Notes: generated by a model not told the origin, from the letters alone. DNA of 64,000 nucleotides from DASXRA01 sp036506155 (GCA_036506155.1 DASXSF010000108.1:124001-188000), one strand, 5' to 3'. Positions 51,712 through 60,868 are shown, numbered from the stretch's first letter. Program-made: numbers and translations.

Positions 51712-52668
51712 TTAGTCGAGTTCCGTCCACGCGGCATCGGGCACCGACTCGGCCAGCCGGCATGTGTTCGTCTCGACCTCGCCGGGGCTGCGCATGCCGA
51801 CGACGACCGAGGTCACGACGGGATGCCGTAGTGGGAACTGCAGCGCGGCGTGCGGCAGCGTCGTGCCGTGCGCGTGGCATACGTCGGCGTACTCGCGGGC
51901 CAGGGCGAGTCGCGCGGCCGATGCGGGGGTGTAGTCGAAGCGTGCGTCGTCGGCCGGCCAGGGGCGGGCGAGCAGCCCGGAGTTGTATGCCGCCGCGGCG
52001 AGCACGCCGACGCCGCGCTCGGCGCAGGCATCGAGCAGCGGCGCGGCAGAGCGGTCCACGAGCGTCCATCGACCCGCGACCATGACGGTGTCCACGTCGG
52101 ACTCGGCCACGATCCGCCGCAGCGGCTGCCAGTGGTTCATGCCGGCGCCGACCGCGCTGATCACCCCCTGCTCGCGAAGTTCGACCAGCGCGGGGATCGT
52201 CTCGGCGATCGTCCGGTCCAGGTGCTCGTCCGGGTCGTGGACGAGAACGACGTCGACGCAGCCCATGCCGAGACGCCGCAGGCTGGCGTCGAGCGATCGC
52301 AGCACGCCATCGCGGCTGAAGTCGAACACCCTGGTCAGGTCGTCAGGGACGTCGAAGCCGGCGGCCAGGTCGCTGCCGGACGCGTGCGTGTTCGGCACGA
52401 GCAGGCGGCCGACCTTGGTCGAGACGGTGAACTCGTCTCGTGGCCGGCCGGCGAGCGCGGCGCCGAGGCGGCGTTCCGACAGTCCCAGCCCGTAGTGGGG
52501 CGCCGTGTCGAAACAGCGGATGCCGGACCGCCAGGCAGTTTCTACCGTCGCCGCGGCCGTCTCGTCGTCCAGCGACGTATAGAGGTTGCCGAGCGGGGCG
52601 CCGCCGAGGCTCAGCTCCGTGACGGCGAGCCTGGTGCGCCCGAGGTAGCGGCGGTTCACGCCCGGCAC
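51712..52668 (-). CDS. Aldo/keto reductase, L-fucose/D-threo-aldose dehydrogenase-like
   Basis: A 318-residue AKR of the L-fucose dehydrogenase/pyridoxal dehydrogenase type: SLGGAPLGNLY, FDTAPHYGLGLSERRLGAAL (Asp and Tyr catalytic), VSTKVGR, VLVHDPDEH. Last gene of a seven-gene minus-strand operon with a mutarotase, SDR, sugar ABC transporter and fuconate dehydratase, pointing to oxidation of L-fucose or a related aldose to its lactone. GTG at 52668; a GTG nine bases in is an alternative. Confidence 0.87.
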   Translation of the reverse strand: MPGVNRRYLGRTRLAVTELSLGGAPLGNLYTSLDDETAAATVETAWRSGIRCFDTAPHYGLGLSERRLGAALAGRPRDEFTVSTKVGRLLVPNTHASGSDLAAGFDVPDDLTRVFDFSRDGVLRSLDASLRRLGMGCVDVVLVHDPDEHLDRTIAETIPALVELREQGVISAVGAGMNHWQPLRRIVAESDVDTVMVAGRWTLVDRSAAPLLDACAERGVGVLAAAAYNSGLLARPWPADDARFDYTPASAARLALAREYADVCHAHGTTLPHAALQFPLRHPVVTSVVVGMRSPGEVETNTCRLAESVPDAAWTELD

Positions 52669-52710
52669 GGCTGGTTGCGCACTGCGAGGTCGCGGACACG
52701 GTGAGGCGCG

Positions 52711-53037
52711 TCACTCTGCATGGAAGACCTCCTCGGCGGGCGCCCACCACTCCCCCTCCGCGGCGGTCTCGAGCGGCTGCTGGCACGGATCGGTCAGTTG
52801 CCACCAGCGCCGTGTGTCGGGGTCGTCGGCGATCCGCGCGGTGTCGGCGTCGTAGTCCTCGCCGACATACTCGAGGTAGCTGAACAGCAGCCCGTCTCGC
52901 TGGAAGATCGAGTAGTTGGTGATGTTGGCTCGGCGCAGCGTCTCCAGCACGGCCGGCCATACTGCCGCGTGCAGCCGCCGGTACTCGGCCTCCTTCTCCG
53001 GCCGCAGCCGGATCACCGCCGCAACCCGTCTCATCAT
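52711..53037 (-). CDS. L-rhamnose/L-fucose mutarotase
   Basis: A 108-residue ferredoxin-like sugar mutarotase (RhaM-family, PF05336): MRRVAAVIRLRPEKEAEYRRLHAAVWPAVLETLRRANITNYSIFQRDGLLFSYLEYVG and WWQLTDPCQQPLE, with His, Tyr and Trp pattern of anomer-converting enzymes. Start overlaps the upstream SDR stop (ATGATGA); either of the two ATG codons could initiate. In context it would equilibrate anomers of the transported deoxy-sugar. Confidence 0.9.
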   Translation of the reverse strand: MMRRVAAVIRLRPEKEAEYRRLHAAVWPAVLETLRRANITNYSIFQRDGLLFSYLEYVGEDYDADTARIADDPDTRRWWQLTDPCQQPLETAAEGEWWAPAEEVFHAE

Positions 53038-53789
53038 CGCCGGAGGCGGAGCCGATCCATGCCGCCGTCGACGGCGATCCACGTGCCGGTGGTCGAGCCT
53101 GAGGTCGGGTCGACGAGGTAACAGATCGCCGCGGCCACCTCCGAGGCGGTGACCAGCCGGCCGTGCGGCTGGCGGGCCTCGAGCGCCGCCCGCTCCGCAG
53201 CCGGGTCGGCCGCGGCATCGAGCAGCCGCCCCACCCAGGGTGTGTCGGCCGTCCCGGGGTTGACGGCGTTGACGCGGACGCCCTCGGGTAGCAGGTCGGC
53301 CGCCATGGCCAACGTCAGCGACAGCACCGCACCTTTGCTGGCCGAGTACAGCGCACGGTTCGGCAGTCCCGCGGTGGCCGCGACGGAGCAGGTGTTGACG
53401 ATCGCCGCGCGTCGCGATTCGCGCAGCGCCGGCAACGCTGCGCGGGTCACCCGGACCACGCCTACGACGTTGACGTCCAGCACGCGGTGCCACTCCGCGT
53501 CGTCATTCGCCTCGACGCCGCCCTGTGCGCCGATACCCGCATTGTTCACGAGCACGTCGAGCCCACCGAGTGTTGCGACGGCCGAGCCGACCGCTGCACG
53601 CACCGCGGCATCGTCCGTCACGTCAGAGCGCACATAACGCAAGCCGTGCGGGCCGGACGCGGCGACGTCGAGCACGGCCACCGCGGCGCCCTGGGCAGCG
53701 AGTAGCGACGCGGTGGCGAGGCCGATGCCGGACGCCCCGCCCGTGACCAGCGCGCGCGTCCCCTCGAAGCGCGCCACATCAGCCGTCAA
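53034..53789 (-). CDS. SDR oxidoreductase, probable 2-keto-3-deoxy-L-fuconate dehydrogenase
   Basis: A 251-residue SDR with VTGGASGIGLATASLLAAQGAAVAVLD, NNAGIGAQGG, NTCSVAA and YSASKGAVLSLT (Ser-Tyr-Lys) and PGTADTPW. TTG at 53789 overlaps the permease stop (TTGA) with AAAGG upstream. Its place between an ABC permease and a mutarotase in the fuconate dehydratase operon suggests oxidation of 2-keto-3-deoxy-fuconate; this substrate is inferred from context only. Confidence 0.88.
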   Translation of the reverse strand: MTADVARFEGTRALVTGGASGIGLATASLLAAQGAAVAVLDVAASGPHGLRYVRSDVTDDAAVRAAVGSAVATLGGLDVLVNNAGIGAQGGVEANDDAEWHRVLDVNVVGVVRVTRAALPALRESRRAAIVNTCSVAATAGLPNRALYSASKGAVLSLTLAMAADLLPEGVRVNAVNPGTADTPWVGRLLDAAADPAAERAALEARQPHGRLVTASEVAAAICYLVDPTSGSTTGTWIAVDGGMDRLRLRR

Positions 53790-54811
53790 TCGGATGCCTT
53801 TCCGCTCACGAGCCGGGTGATCACCAGGACGGCGAGGATCACCGCACCGTCGAGGAAATCGAACCACTCTCCGCTCACCCCGGCGAACGTGAGGACGTTC
53901 TGCACCAGGAACAGCAGCAGGATGCCGGTGAGGGCACCGAAGATGCTGCCCTTCCCGCCGTTCAGGCTGATGCCGCCGATCACCGCGGCAGCGAACACCG
54001 TGAAGATCGCGCCGCTGCCCTGGTTGGACGCCACCGACGCGAGGTGGCCGGACAGCATGATGCCGGCCAGCGCCGCGAGCAGGCCGCCCAGCACCAGCGC
54101 GGCGAAGATCGTGCGGTTGGTGCGGATCCCGGCGGCGCGGGCAGCCTCCGCGTTGCCGCCGATCGCGTACAGCGCGCGCCCGGCGCGCAGATAACGCAGC
54201 GCGAAGATCGCGACCGCGTACGCGATGACGAAAACCCATATCGGACCGGGGATTCCGAGCCAGTTCGCGGTGCCCAGGTACATCATCGACTTGCCCATGC
54301 CGAAGAACGTCTGCCCGGAAGAGATGCCCGTGAGCAGCCCGCGCAGGGTTATCAGCATGCCGAGCGTCACGATGAAGGCGTTCAGGCCGAGCCACACGAC
54401 GAGCACGCCGTTGACGACGCCGACGAGCACGCCCACGGCCAGCGCGATCGGCACCGCCCACGCGGACGGCACGAGGTGCACGCCGTGGTTGATGCCCTTC
54501 GGCAGGGTGAGCCACGCCGCCACGCCCGGGGCGAGGCCGACCGTCGACTCCAGCGAGAGGTCCATCTTGCCGGTGAGCAGGATGATGCCCTCCGCCAGCA
54601 CGAGCAGTGCCACCCACGACATCGACACCAGCACGTCCTGCAGGTTGCTGCGCGTCAGGAAGGCCGGGGAAACCACGGCGCCGATGATGATGATCACGAT
54701 GATCGGCGGAATGAGCGCGAGGTCGCGCAGGCGGGCCGCGGCCACGCGCAGCGAGAACGCCGACTCGGTGTCGCGGAGCACTTTCTTCGCGCTCGCAAGC
54801 GTGTCAGTCAC
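53786..54811 (-). CDS. Sugar ABC transporter permease (RbsC type)
   Basis: A 341-residue permease with about eight to ten helices and the ribose/galactose-permease family pattern (TVGLAPGVAAWLTLP; NAFIVTLGMLITLRGLLTGISSGQ; AIGGNAEAARAAGIRTN; SGAIFTVFAAAVIGGISLNGGKGSIFGALTGIL). GTG start overlaps the end of the ATPase gene by 8 nt. Operates with the ATPase and lipoprotein next to it. Confidence 0.95.
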   Translation of the reverse strand: MTDTLASAKKVLRDTESAFSLRVAAARLRDLALIPPIIVIIIIGAVVSPAFLTRSNLQDVLVSMSWVALLVLAEGIILLTGKMDLSLESTVGLAPGVAAWLTLPKGINHGVHLVPSAWAVPIALAVGVLVGVVNGVLVVWLGLNAFIVTLGMLITLRGLLTGISSGQTFFGMGKSMMYLGTANWLGIPGPIWVFVIAYAVAIFALRYLRAGRALYAIGGNAEAARAAGIRTNRTIFAALVLGGLLAALAGIMLSGHLASVASNQGSGAIFTVFAAAVIGGISLNGGKGSIFGALTGILLLFLVQNVLTFAGVSGEWFDFLDGAVILAVLVITRLVSGKASD

Positions 54812-56321
54812 GGCTGATTTCGACCCCCTCCATGGCCGCGACGACGTCGCGGTCGACCCATGTCCCGGCCATGCCTGCGACCATGTCTCCGCGGAACATC
54901 ACGACAATGCGATGGCAGTAGCGCAGGTCGTCGAGATCGTCGGTGACGAGCAGCACGGCGGCGCCGTTGCGAGCGGCCGCTGCCGCTTGATCCATCACCG
55001 CCTGCTTGGACTTGACGTCCACGCCGAGCGTCGGCGCCATGAGCACGAGCACGCGGGGCCGGTCGACCAGCGCCCGCGCCATGACGACCTTCTGCTGGTT
55101 TCCGCCCGAGAGATCGGCGACGGCGAGGTCAGGCCGCGGCGGCACGATGTCGAGCACGCTGATCAGCTCGCGAGCCAGGGCGGTACGTCGCCTCGGGCTG
55201 ACGAACCCGTGCCGGCCGAGCCGGCGCGGCACCGTCATCGTCGCGTTCTCCGCCACTGAGAGGCCGCCGACGAATCCTTCCCGGTGGCGGTCGCGCGGAA
55301 CCACGCCCACGCCGGCGGAAAGGACACGGGGCACGCTGCCCGGCCGAAGCGGCCGCCCGGCGACGAAGATCGTGCCGGCATGCGGCCGGACGAGCCCCGC
55401 GATCGCCTCGGCCACCGCGAACTTGCCGCTCGCACCGGCGCCGGCCAGCCCGACGACCTCACCGGCGGCGACGTCGAACGATACGTCCCGGCACTGGCTA
55501 CCCACGGCCAGACCCTGCACCGAGAGCACCGGCGCGGCCGCGGTCGGCTGCGGCGGCCGGGGGTCGGACGCGTCGCTCACCGGCTCACCCGTCATCGCCT
55601 CCACCAGCGCGCTGTGGCTGATCTCGCCGACGGGCGCGGTGATGATGCGCCGTGCGTCGCGGAGCACCGTGACCCGCTCGCACAATTCGAAGATCTCCTG
55701 TAGGTGGTGACTGATGAACAGGAACGTGACCCCCTGCCGCTGCAGGGCACGGATGCGTCGGAACAGCCGGGCGATGCCGCCGGCGTCGAGGCGCGCGGTG
55801 GGTTCGTCGAGGATGATGAACCGCGCTCCGAACGACAGCGCCCGCGCGATCTCGAGCAGTTGCCGCTGCTCGACGTTCAGCTCGCCGGCCGGCACCCGCG
55901 GGTCGACGTCAAGTCCCCACGCGTCGAGCAGCGCGCGAGCCTGGCGGCGCACCCCGATCCAGCCGATCGGGCGGCGGGACGCGGCCTGCCGGTTCAGGAA
56001 GAGGTTCTCCGCCACCGACAGGGCGGGGATGATCGTCAGCTTCTGGTACACGCAGGCCACGAGGCGCCGCCACGCCTGCCGGTCGCTGATCGGCGGCGCC
56101 GGTTCGCCGCTGAAGCGCACGGTGCCGGCATCCGGGGCAGCCAATCCGGTCAGGATCGACACCAGGGTGGACTTGCCCGCCCCGTTGCGCCCGACGAGGG
56201 CGTGCACCTCGCCGGGCGCAACGGCCAGATGCACGTCCTCCAGTGCGACAGTGGCGCCGAAACGCTTGCTGACGCCGCTGACCTCGGCGACCGGCGCATC
56301 GACTCTGCGGTGCTCGCTCAT
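54804..56321 (-). CDS. Sugar ABC transporter ATP-binding protein (duplicated ATPase)
   Basis: A 505-residue double ATPase of the RbsA/XylG/MglA type. Half 1 has Walker A GRNGAGKSTL, the signature-like LNVEQRQLLEIARALS and Walker B FIILDEPTARLD; half 2 has an altered Walker A (GLAGAGASGKF), signature LSGGNQQKVVMARALV and VLVLMAPTLGVD, where the usual Glu is missing, as is common for half 2. ATG overlaps the binding-protein stop by one base. Confidence 0.95.
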   Translation of the reverse strand: MSEHRRVDAPVAEVSGVSKRFGATVALEDVHLAVAPGEVHALVGRNGAGKSTLVSILTGLAAPDAGTVRFSGEPAPPISDRQAWRRLVACVYQKLTIIPALSVAENLFLNRQAASRRPIGWIGVRRQARALLDAWGLDVDPRVPAGELNVEQRQLLEIARALSFGARFIILDEPTARLDAGGIARLFRRIRALQRQGVTFLFISHHLQEIFELCERVTVLRDARRIITAPVGEISHSALVEAMTGEPVSDASDPRPPQPTAAAPVLSVQGLAVGSQCRDVSFDVAAGEVVGLAGAGASGKFAVAEAIAGLVRPHAGTIFVAGRPLRPGSVPRVLSAGVGVVPRDRHREGFVGGLSVAENATMTVPRRLGRHGFVSPRRRTALARELISVLDIVPPRPDLAVADLSGGNQQKVVMARALVDRPRVLVLMAPTLGVDVKSKQAVMDQAAAAARNGAAVLLVTDDLDDLRYCHRIVVMFRGDMVAGMAGTWVDRDVVAAMEGVEISRD

Positions 56322-57400
56322 CAGGTGATCTGGTTGCCCCACAGCGACTTGTCGTCCACGCTCACCGAACCTGGGTACTTGCCGTCCGGCGTCACCAGCG
56401 GTGCGGGAATCTGGTCCTCGAGGATGTCGGAGCTCACCTGCACGATCTGCCCGCCGTGGCTGTCCGAGCCCGGCTGCTGCGTCTTTCCGTCGATGGCCTC
56501 CAGCACGTACTGCAGCGCGTACTTCGCGTAAAGGTCGGCCGGCTGCGACACAGTGGCGTCCATCGTGCCGTCCTTGATCGCCTTGTACTCGGCGGGCACG
56601 CCGTCGTTGGACACGATGACGATGTGCCCGGCCTGGCCGCGCGGCTTGACGAGGCCCTTCTGCTGGAGTGCCTGCATGGTCGCGGGGAGGAAGATGCTGG
56701 CCTGCATGTAGATCGCGTTGATCTTGTTGCCGGCGAGCACCGCGTTCAGCTTGGAGACGGCGGTCGGTGGATCCCACTTGGTGGGCTCGCCGAACACCTT
56801 CATGTTCGGGTAGTTCTGCTTCATGCAGGCGTTGAACGCCTCGGTGCGGTCACGTCCGTTGATCGACGCGAGGTCGCCTTCGAACATGACGACGGTGCCC
56901 GTGCCGTGCAGGGTGTCGCCGATGTACTTGCACGCCTTGGTGCCGTAGGCCTTGTTATCGGCGCGAACCACCATGTAGACCTTGCCGCTGTCCGGACGGG
57001 TGTCCACGGATACCACCGGGATGTGCTTGCTGTCCAACTGCGCCAGCGTGGGTATCACCGCCGCGGTGTCCTGCGGCGCGATGACCACGCCCTTCACGCC
57101 CTGCGCCACCAGCGTCTGGACGTTGTCGGCGAGCTTGCTGATGTCGTTCTGCGAGTTGGTGGTCTTCAGCTTCAGACCCAGCTGGCCGGCCATCTGCGGA
57201 ACGTACTTGATGTAGGCATTCCAGAAGTCGGAGTCCGAACGCGGATAGTCGACCCCGACCAGTGGATGCGAGCTGCCGCCCCCACCGCCGCCGCTGCCGC
57301 TGCCGCTGTTCGCCGAGCTGCACCCGGCTGCGAGCACCGCGGTCACCGACGCGACGGCGGCCACGCGCAGCCCCGTGCTGAGGGCGTGTCCCAGTCTCAC
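56321..57400 (-). CDS. Sugar-binding lipoprotein (periplasmic binding protein family)
   Basis: A 359-residue substrate-binding protein with a signal peptide and lipobox VLAAGC (Cys27) followed by a Gly/Ser linker, then a type I ribose-binding fold (HPLVGVDYPRSDSDFWNAYIKYVPQMAGQLG; GVKGVVIAPQDTAAVIPTLAQL; IPVVSVDTRPDSG; VSNDGVPAEYKAIKDGTMDATVSQPADLYAKYALQ). GTG at 57400 has a GGAGGAG ribosome site; the open frame to 57583 is rejected. Start overlaps the dehydratase stop (GTGA). Confidence 0.95.
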   Translation of the reverse strand: MRLGHALSTGLRVAAVASVTAVLAAGCSSANSGSGSGGGGGGSSHPLVGVDYPRSDSDFWNAYIKYVPQMAGQLGLKLKTTNSQNDISKLADNVQTLVAQGVKGVVIAPQDTAAVIPTLAQLDSKHIPVVSVDTRPDSGKVYMVVRADNKAYGTKACKYIGDTLHGTGTVVMFEGDLASINGRDRTEAFNACMKQNYPNMKVFGEPTKWDPPTAVSKLNAVLAGNKINAIYMQASIFLPATMQALQQKGLVKPRGQAGHIVIVSNDGVPAEYKAIKDGTMDATVSQPADLYAKYALQYVLEAIDGKTQQPGSDSHGGQIVQVSSDILEDQIPAPLVTPDGKYPGSVSVDDKSLWGNQIT

Positions 57401-58716
57401 GATCGCTCCTCCAGGTCGCGGCCGGCATCCCATACCGGCCCGTACGGATACTCGAAACGCTGCAACGCTTCGGGCCGCAAAGCGGCCCCGGAGCCGGGCG
57501 CTTCCGGGGCGAGGTACCGCCCGTCGCGCACCCGGACCGGATCGACGAAGTGCTCGTGCAGGTGGTCGACGTACTCGATCCACCGGCCCTCCGTCGTTCC
57601 GGAAACCGCCACGTAGTCGAACATCGACAGGTGCTGCACCGCCTCACACAGCCCGACTCCGCCGGCGTGCGGGCATACCGGCACGCCGTACTTCGCGGCC
57701 AGCAGCAGGATCGCGATGTTCTCGTTGACGCCCGCCACCCGGCACGCGTCGAGCTGGCATACCGCGATCGCGCCGCTCGATAGCAGTTGCTTGAACAGCA
57801 CGCGGTTGGCGACGTGCTCCCCGGTGGCCACCCGCACCGGGGCGATCGCCTCGGCGATGCGCCGGTGGCCCAGCACGTCGTCAGGACTGGTCGGCTCCTC
57901 GATCCAGTAGAGGCCGCTCGCGGCGAGCATGTGCACGTTGGTGATGGCTTCCTCGACATCCCAGTGCTGGTTGGCGTCCGCGGAGATCGTGACGTCCGGG
58001 CCCACGAGCGCTCGCAGCATCTTGATCCGGCGCACGTCGTCCTCGATGTCACGGCCCACCTTGAGCTTCAGGTGTGCGAACCCGTCGGCGAGCGCTTCCC
58101 GGGCCAGCTGGGCCACCTTCTCGTCGGGATAGCCCAGCCAGCCCGCCGATGTCGTGTAGGCCGGATATCCCTCAGCGCGCAGCCGCTGCATGCGCTCGGC
58201 CTTGGCGGGCTCGGCCAGGGTGAGCAGGTCGAGGGCTTCGTCCGCGGTGAGCGCGTCGGTGAGGTGGCGGAAGTCGACGAGATCGACGATCTCGCGCGGG
58301 CGCAGTTCGGCGAGCAGCTGCCACAGCGGCTTGCCGGCCCGGCGCGCGGCGAGGTCCCACACCGCATTGACGACCGCCCCGATCGCCATGTGCACGACGC
58401 CCTTTTCCGGCCCTAGCCAGCGCAGCGGGCTGTCGTGGGTGAGCCGCCGCCAGAATCCGCCCATGTCGGCGAGCACGTCGTCGACGGGCAACCCGACGAC
58501 CAGGCGCTCGACGGCCCGGATCGCGGCAACCGCCACCTCGGTGCCCCGGCCGATCGTGAACACGAAGCCGCAACCCTCGTCGCCACCGGACGTGCGCACC
58601 GTGACATAGGCGGCCGAGTAGTCGGGGTGGGGGTTCATGGCATCCGAACCGGCCAGCTCCCGCGATGTCGGGAACCGAACGTCCGCGACGGCGAAGTCGA
58701 CGAAGCGCTCGGTCAT
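57397..58716 (-). CDS. L-fuconate dehydratase (enolase superfamily)
   Basis: A 439-residue mandelate-racemase-subgroup enzyme that converts L-fuconate to 2-keto-3-deoxy-L-fuconate. Motifs: HLKLKVGRD (KxK), ISADANQHWD, WIEEPTSPDDVLGH, ATGEHVANR and PVCPHAGGVGLCE (His base). These positions match L-fuconate dehydratase rather than galactonate or mandelate enzymes. First gene of the minus-strand operon; ATG at 58716. The open frame to 58875 is rejected. Confidence 0.9.
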   Translation of the reverse strand: MTERFVDFAVADVRFPTSRELAGSDAMNPHPDYSAAYVTVRTSGGDEGCGFVFTIGRGTEVAVAAIRAVERLVVGLPVDDVLADMGGFWRRLTHDSPLRWLGPEKGVVHMAIGAVVNAVWDLAARRAGKPLWQLLAELRPREIVDLVDFRHLTDALTADEALDLLTLAEPAKAERMQRLRAEGYPAYTTSAGWLGYPDEKVAQLAREALADGFAHLKLKVGRDIEDDVRRIKMLRALVGPDVTISADANQHWDVEEAITNVHMLAASGLYWIEEPTSPDDVLGHRRIAEAIAPVRVATGEHVANRVLFKQLLSSGAIAVCQLDACRVAGVNENIAILLLAAKYGVPVCPHAGGVGLCEAVQHLSMFDYVAVSGTTEGRWIEYVDHLHEHFVDPVRVRDGRYLAPEAPGSGAALRPEALQRFEYPYGPVWDAGRDLEERS

Positions 58717-58759
58717 GGCGTGTTGGCCAGCGTCACGAACGGTCTCCTGCGGGTATCGT

Positions 58760-58940
58760 GCTCCGATGACTGGACGGTCCGCTGAACGCGCGGTCGAGAC
58801 ATCGGATGTTTCGTGGGTGCATGTATAACCCACGAAATCCCCGATGTAAAGGGGAGATTGCCGATCGCGGAGCACAATTCTGTCACGCAGGCGGTGCTTC
58901 TCGGTACGCTCATTGCACCGGGATAGCTCCGATGACTGGA
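58760..58940. repeat. 15-bp direct repeat in the shared control region
   Basis: GCTCCGATGACTGGA occurs at 58760-58774 and 58926-58940, identical, 166 bp apart in the same orientation. Repeat 2 precedes the GntR ATG at 58948. Repeat 1 overlaps a 20-codon plus-strand ORF starting ATGACTGGA. It suggests duplication of a leader or a binding site for the regulator. Confidence 0.55.
58799..58847. promoter_or_regulatory. Large inverted repeat between operon and GntR regulator
   Basis: ACATCGGATGTTTCGTGGGT (58799-58818) and the complement of ACCCACGAAATCCCCGATGT (58828-58847) share 16 of 20 positions, with a 9-nt spacer GCATGTATA. It lies between divergent fuconate-dehydratase and GntR/FadR-type genes and is the best candidate operator. 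It could bind two regulator dimers or form a hairpin in the minus-strand leader. Confidence 0.7.
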
Positions 58941-58947
58941 GGTATGG

Positions 58948-59622
58948 ATGGCCGTCACTGACGAGGCGATCGAGAAGCTGAAGGACATGATCGTCTCCGG
59001 GCGGTTGCGCCCCGGGCAGCGATTACCCCGCGAAGCCGACCTCGCCGCCAGCCTGGGACTCTCCCGCAGTTCGCTGCGCGAGGCGGTGCGTGCCTTGTCA
59101 GTCATGCGCATTCTCGATGTCCGGCAGGGCGACGGCACCTACGTCTCGAGCCTCGCCCCCGACTCCCTGCTCGAGGTGCTCAGCTTCATCGTGGAGTTCC
59201 ACCACGACGCGTCAGTGCTGGAACTGCTCGAGGTACGGCGCATCCTCGAACCGGCCGCGAGCGCCAGCGCGGCCGTTCGTATCAACGACAAGACGCTCAC
59301 CGAGCTCGGCGAGATCCTCGACCGCACTACGCCCGAATCCGGCGTCGACCACCTGGTCAGCGCCGACATCGAATTTCACCGGACGATCGCGACCGCGGCG
59401 GGTAACAGCGTGCTGGCCTCGCTCATCGAGAGTCTCTCCGGGCCGACGCAGCGCGCCCGGGTATGGCGCGGCGTCACCCAGGAGGGTGCCCTGGAACGCA
59501 CCCTGGCAGAGCATCGCGCCATCTACGACGCAATCCGCACCCACGACCCGGAGCTGGCCCGCACCTGGGCGACCGTGCACGTGGCCGGCGTCGAGCAGTG
59601 GCTGCGCAGCACGCTCGAATAG
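58948..59622 (+). CDS. GntR/FadR-family transcriptional regulator
   Basis: A 224-residue regulator: N-terminal winged helix (EAIEKLKDMIVSGRLRPGQRLPREADLAASLGLSRSSLREAVRALSVMRILDVRQGDGTYV) and an all-helical FCD effector domain with the metal-ligand pattern DIEFHRTIATAAGN and EHRAIYDAIRTHD. Divergent from the seven-gene sugar operon; probably binds a hexuronate or sugar acid. ATG with GGAGG 4 nt upstream. Confidence 0.93.
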   Translation: MAVTDEAIEKLKDMIVSGRLRPGQRLPREADLAASLGLSRSSLREAVRALSVMRILDVRQGDGTYVSSLAPDSLLEVLSFIVEFHHDASVLELLEVRRILEPAASASAAVRINDKTLTELGEILDRTTPESGVDHLVSADIEFHRTIATAAGNSVLASLIESLSGPTQRARVWRGVTQEGALERTLAEHRAIYDAIRTHDPELARTWATVHVAGVEQWLRSTLE

Positions 59623-59653
59623 GCGCTGCTCCGGGACACGACGTCGTTGGGAA

Positions 59654-60868
59654 TCACCAGTCGTGCACGGACCCGTCGCGTAGCCGGGTCACTGGCAAGT
59701 AGCGCCGCTGATAGGGGTAACGCGCCGCGGCCTGCTCGTCGAAGGCGACGCCGAGGCCCGGCGCGTCGGACAGGTGCAGCATGCCGTCGGCGTAGTGATA
59801 ACCGGGCTGGAACACCTCGCCGGCCGGTGGTATGTGGTCCATGTACTCCTGTATGCCGAAGTTCGCGATGGCGATGTCGAGGTGCAGCGCAGCCGCGATG
59901 CCGAGAGGTGAGACGTCGCCCGGGCCGTGCGAGCCGGAGCGCACCCCGTACAGGTCGGCGTAGTCGAAGATGCGCCGCACGTGCGTGATGCCACCCGCAT
60001 GCGGCACCGCGGTGCGGATGTAGTCGATCAGCCGCTCGCTGATCAGCGTCTGGCAGTCCCAGATCGTGTTGAAAACCTCGCCGACGGCGAGTGGGGTGAT
60101 CGTGTGCTGGCGGATCAGCCGGAACGCGGCCTGGTCCTCGGCGGGCGTGGCGTCCTCGAGCCAGAACATCCGGTACGGCTCCAGCGACCTGCCCAGCCGG
60201 GCCGCCTCCGTCGGGGTCAGCCGGTGGTGGGCGTCGTGCAGCAGATGGAAGCCGTACCCGAGTTGCTCGCGGGTCGCCGCAACCAGGCGAGGGACGAAGT
60301 CGAGATAGGCCGCCGTGTCCCACAGCTCGACGACCGGCAGATCGCCGGTGGCGGGTTCGTAGGTCAGGCCGGTGTCGACGGCACGGATGCCGTAGGTGGA
60401 CTCAAGACCAGGGATGTTCGCCTGTACCCGGACCGCGCGGTAGCCGGCTTCCAGGAACCGCGCTGCGTCGGCCACGGTGTCCTCGATCGTCGCGCCGCTG
60501 GCGTGGCCGTAGATGGTGAGTCCGTCACGGGCCGCGCCGCCCAGCAGCTGGTAGACGGGGCGCCCGACCGCCTTACCGGCGATGTCCCACAGCGCGATGT
60601 CGACGGCCCCGATCGCCGTCATCGTGACCGGCCCGCGCCGCCAGTACGCGCCGCGGTACAGGTACTGCCACGTGTCGTTGATGCGGTTCGCGTCCCGGCC
60701 GATCAGCAGCGGACACACGTGCTCACGAAGGTATGCGGCGACCGCCAGCTCCCGGCCGTTGAGCGTCGCGTCGCCGTAGCCGACGATGCCGTCGTCGGTG
60801 ACCACCTTGAGCGTGACGTAGTTGCGACCGGGAGAGGTCACGATCACGTCCGCCTCGACGATCTTCAT
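59654..60868 (-). CDS. manD: D-mannonate dehydratase (ManD/RspA-type)
   Basis: A 404-residue mandelate-racemase-fold dehydratase, length as for ManD. It has MKIVEADVIVTSPGRNYVTLKVVTDDGIVGYGDATLNGRE, RVQANIPG, LLHDAHHRLTP, WLEDATPAEDQ, VGEVFNTIWDCQ and SHGPGDVSP, with the ManD active-site series. It dehydrates D-mannonate to 2-keto-3-deoxygluconate. ATG overlaps the stop of the upstream oxidoreductase (ATGA). Separate transcription from the fuconate operon is likely because the GntR gene lies between on the other strand. Confidence 0.9.
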   Translation of the reverse strand: MKIVEADVIVTSPGRNYVTLKVVTDDGIVGYGDATLNGRELAVAAYLREHVCPLLIGRDANRINDTWQYLYRGAYWRRGPVTMTAIGAVDIALWDIAGKAVGRPVYQLLGGAARDGLTIYGHASGATIEDTVADAARFLEAGYRAVRVQANIPGLESTYGIRAVDTGLTYEPATGDLPVVELWDTAAYLDFVPRLVAATREQLGYGFHLLHDAHHRLTPTEAARLGRSLEPYRMFWLEDATPAEDQAAFRLIRQHTITPLAVGEVFNTIWDCQTLISERLIDYIRTAVPHAGGITHVRRIFDYADLYGVRSGSHGPGDVSPLGIAAALHLDIAIANFGIQEYMDHIPPAGEVFQPGYHYADGMLHLSDAPGLGVAFDEQAAARYPYQRRYLPVTRLRDGSVHDW

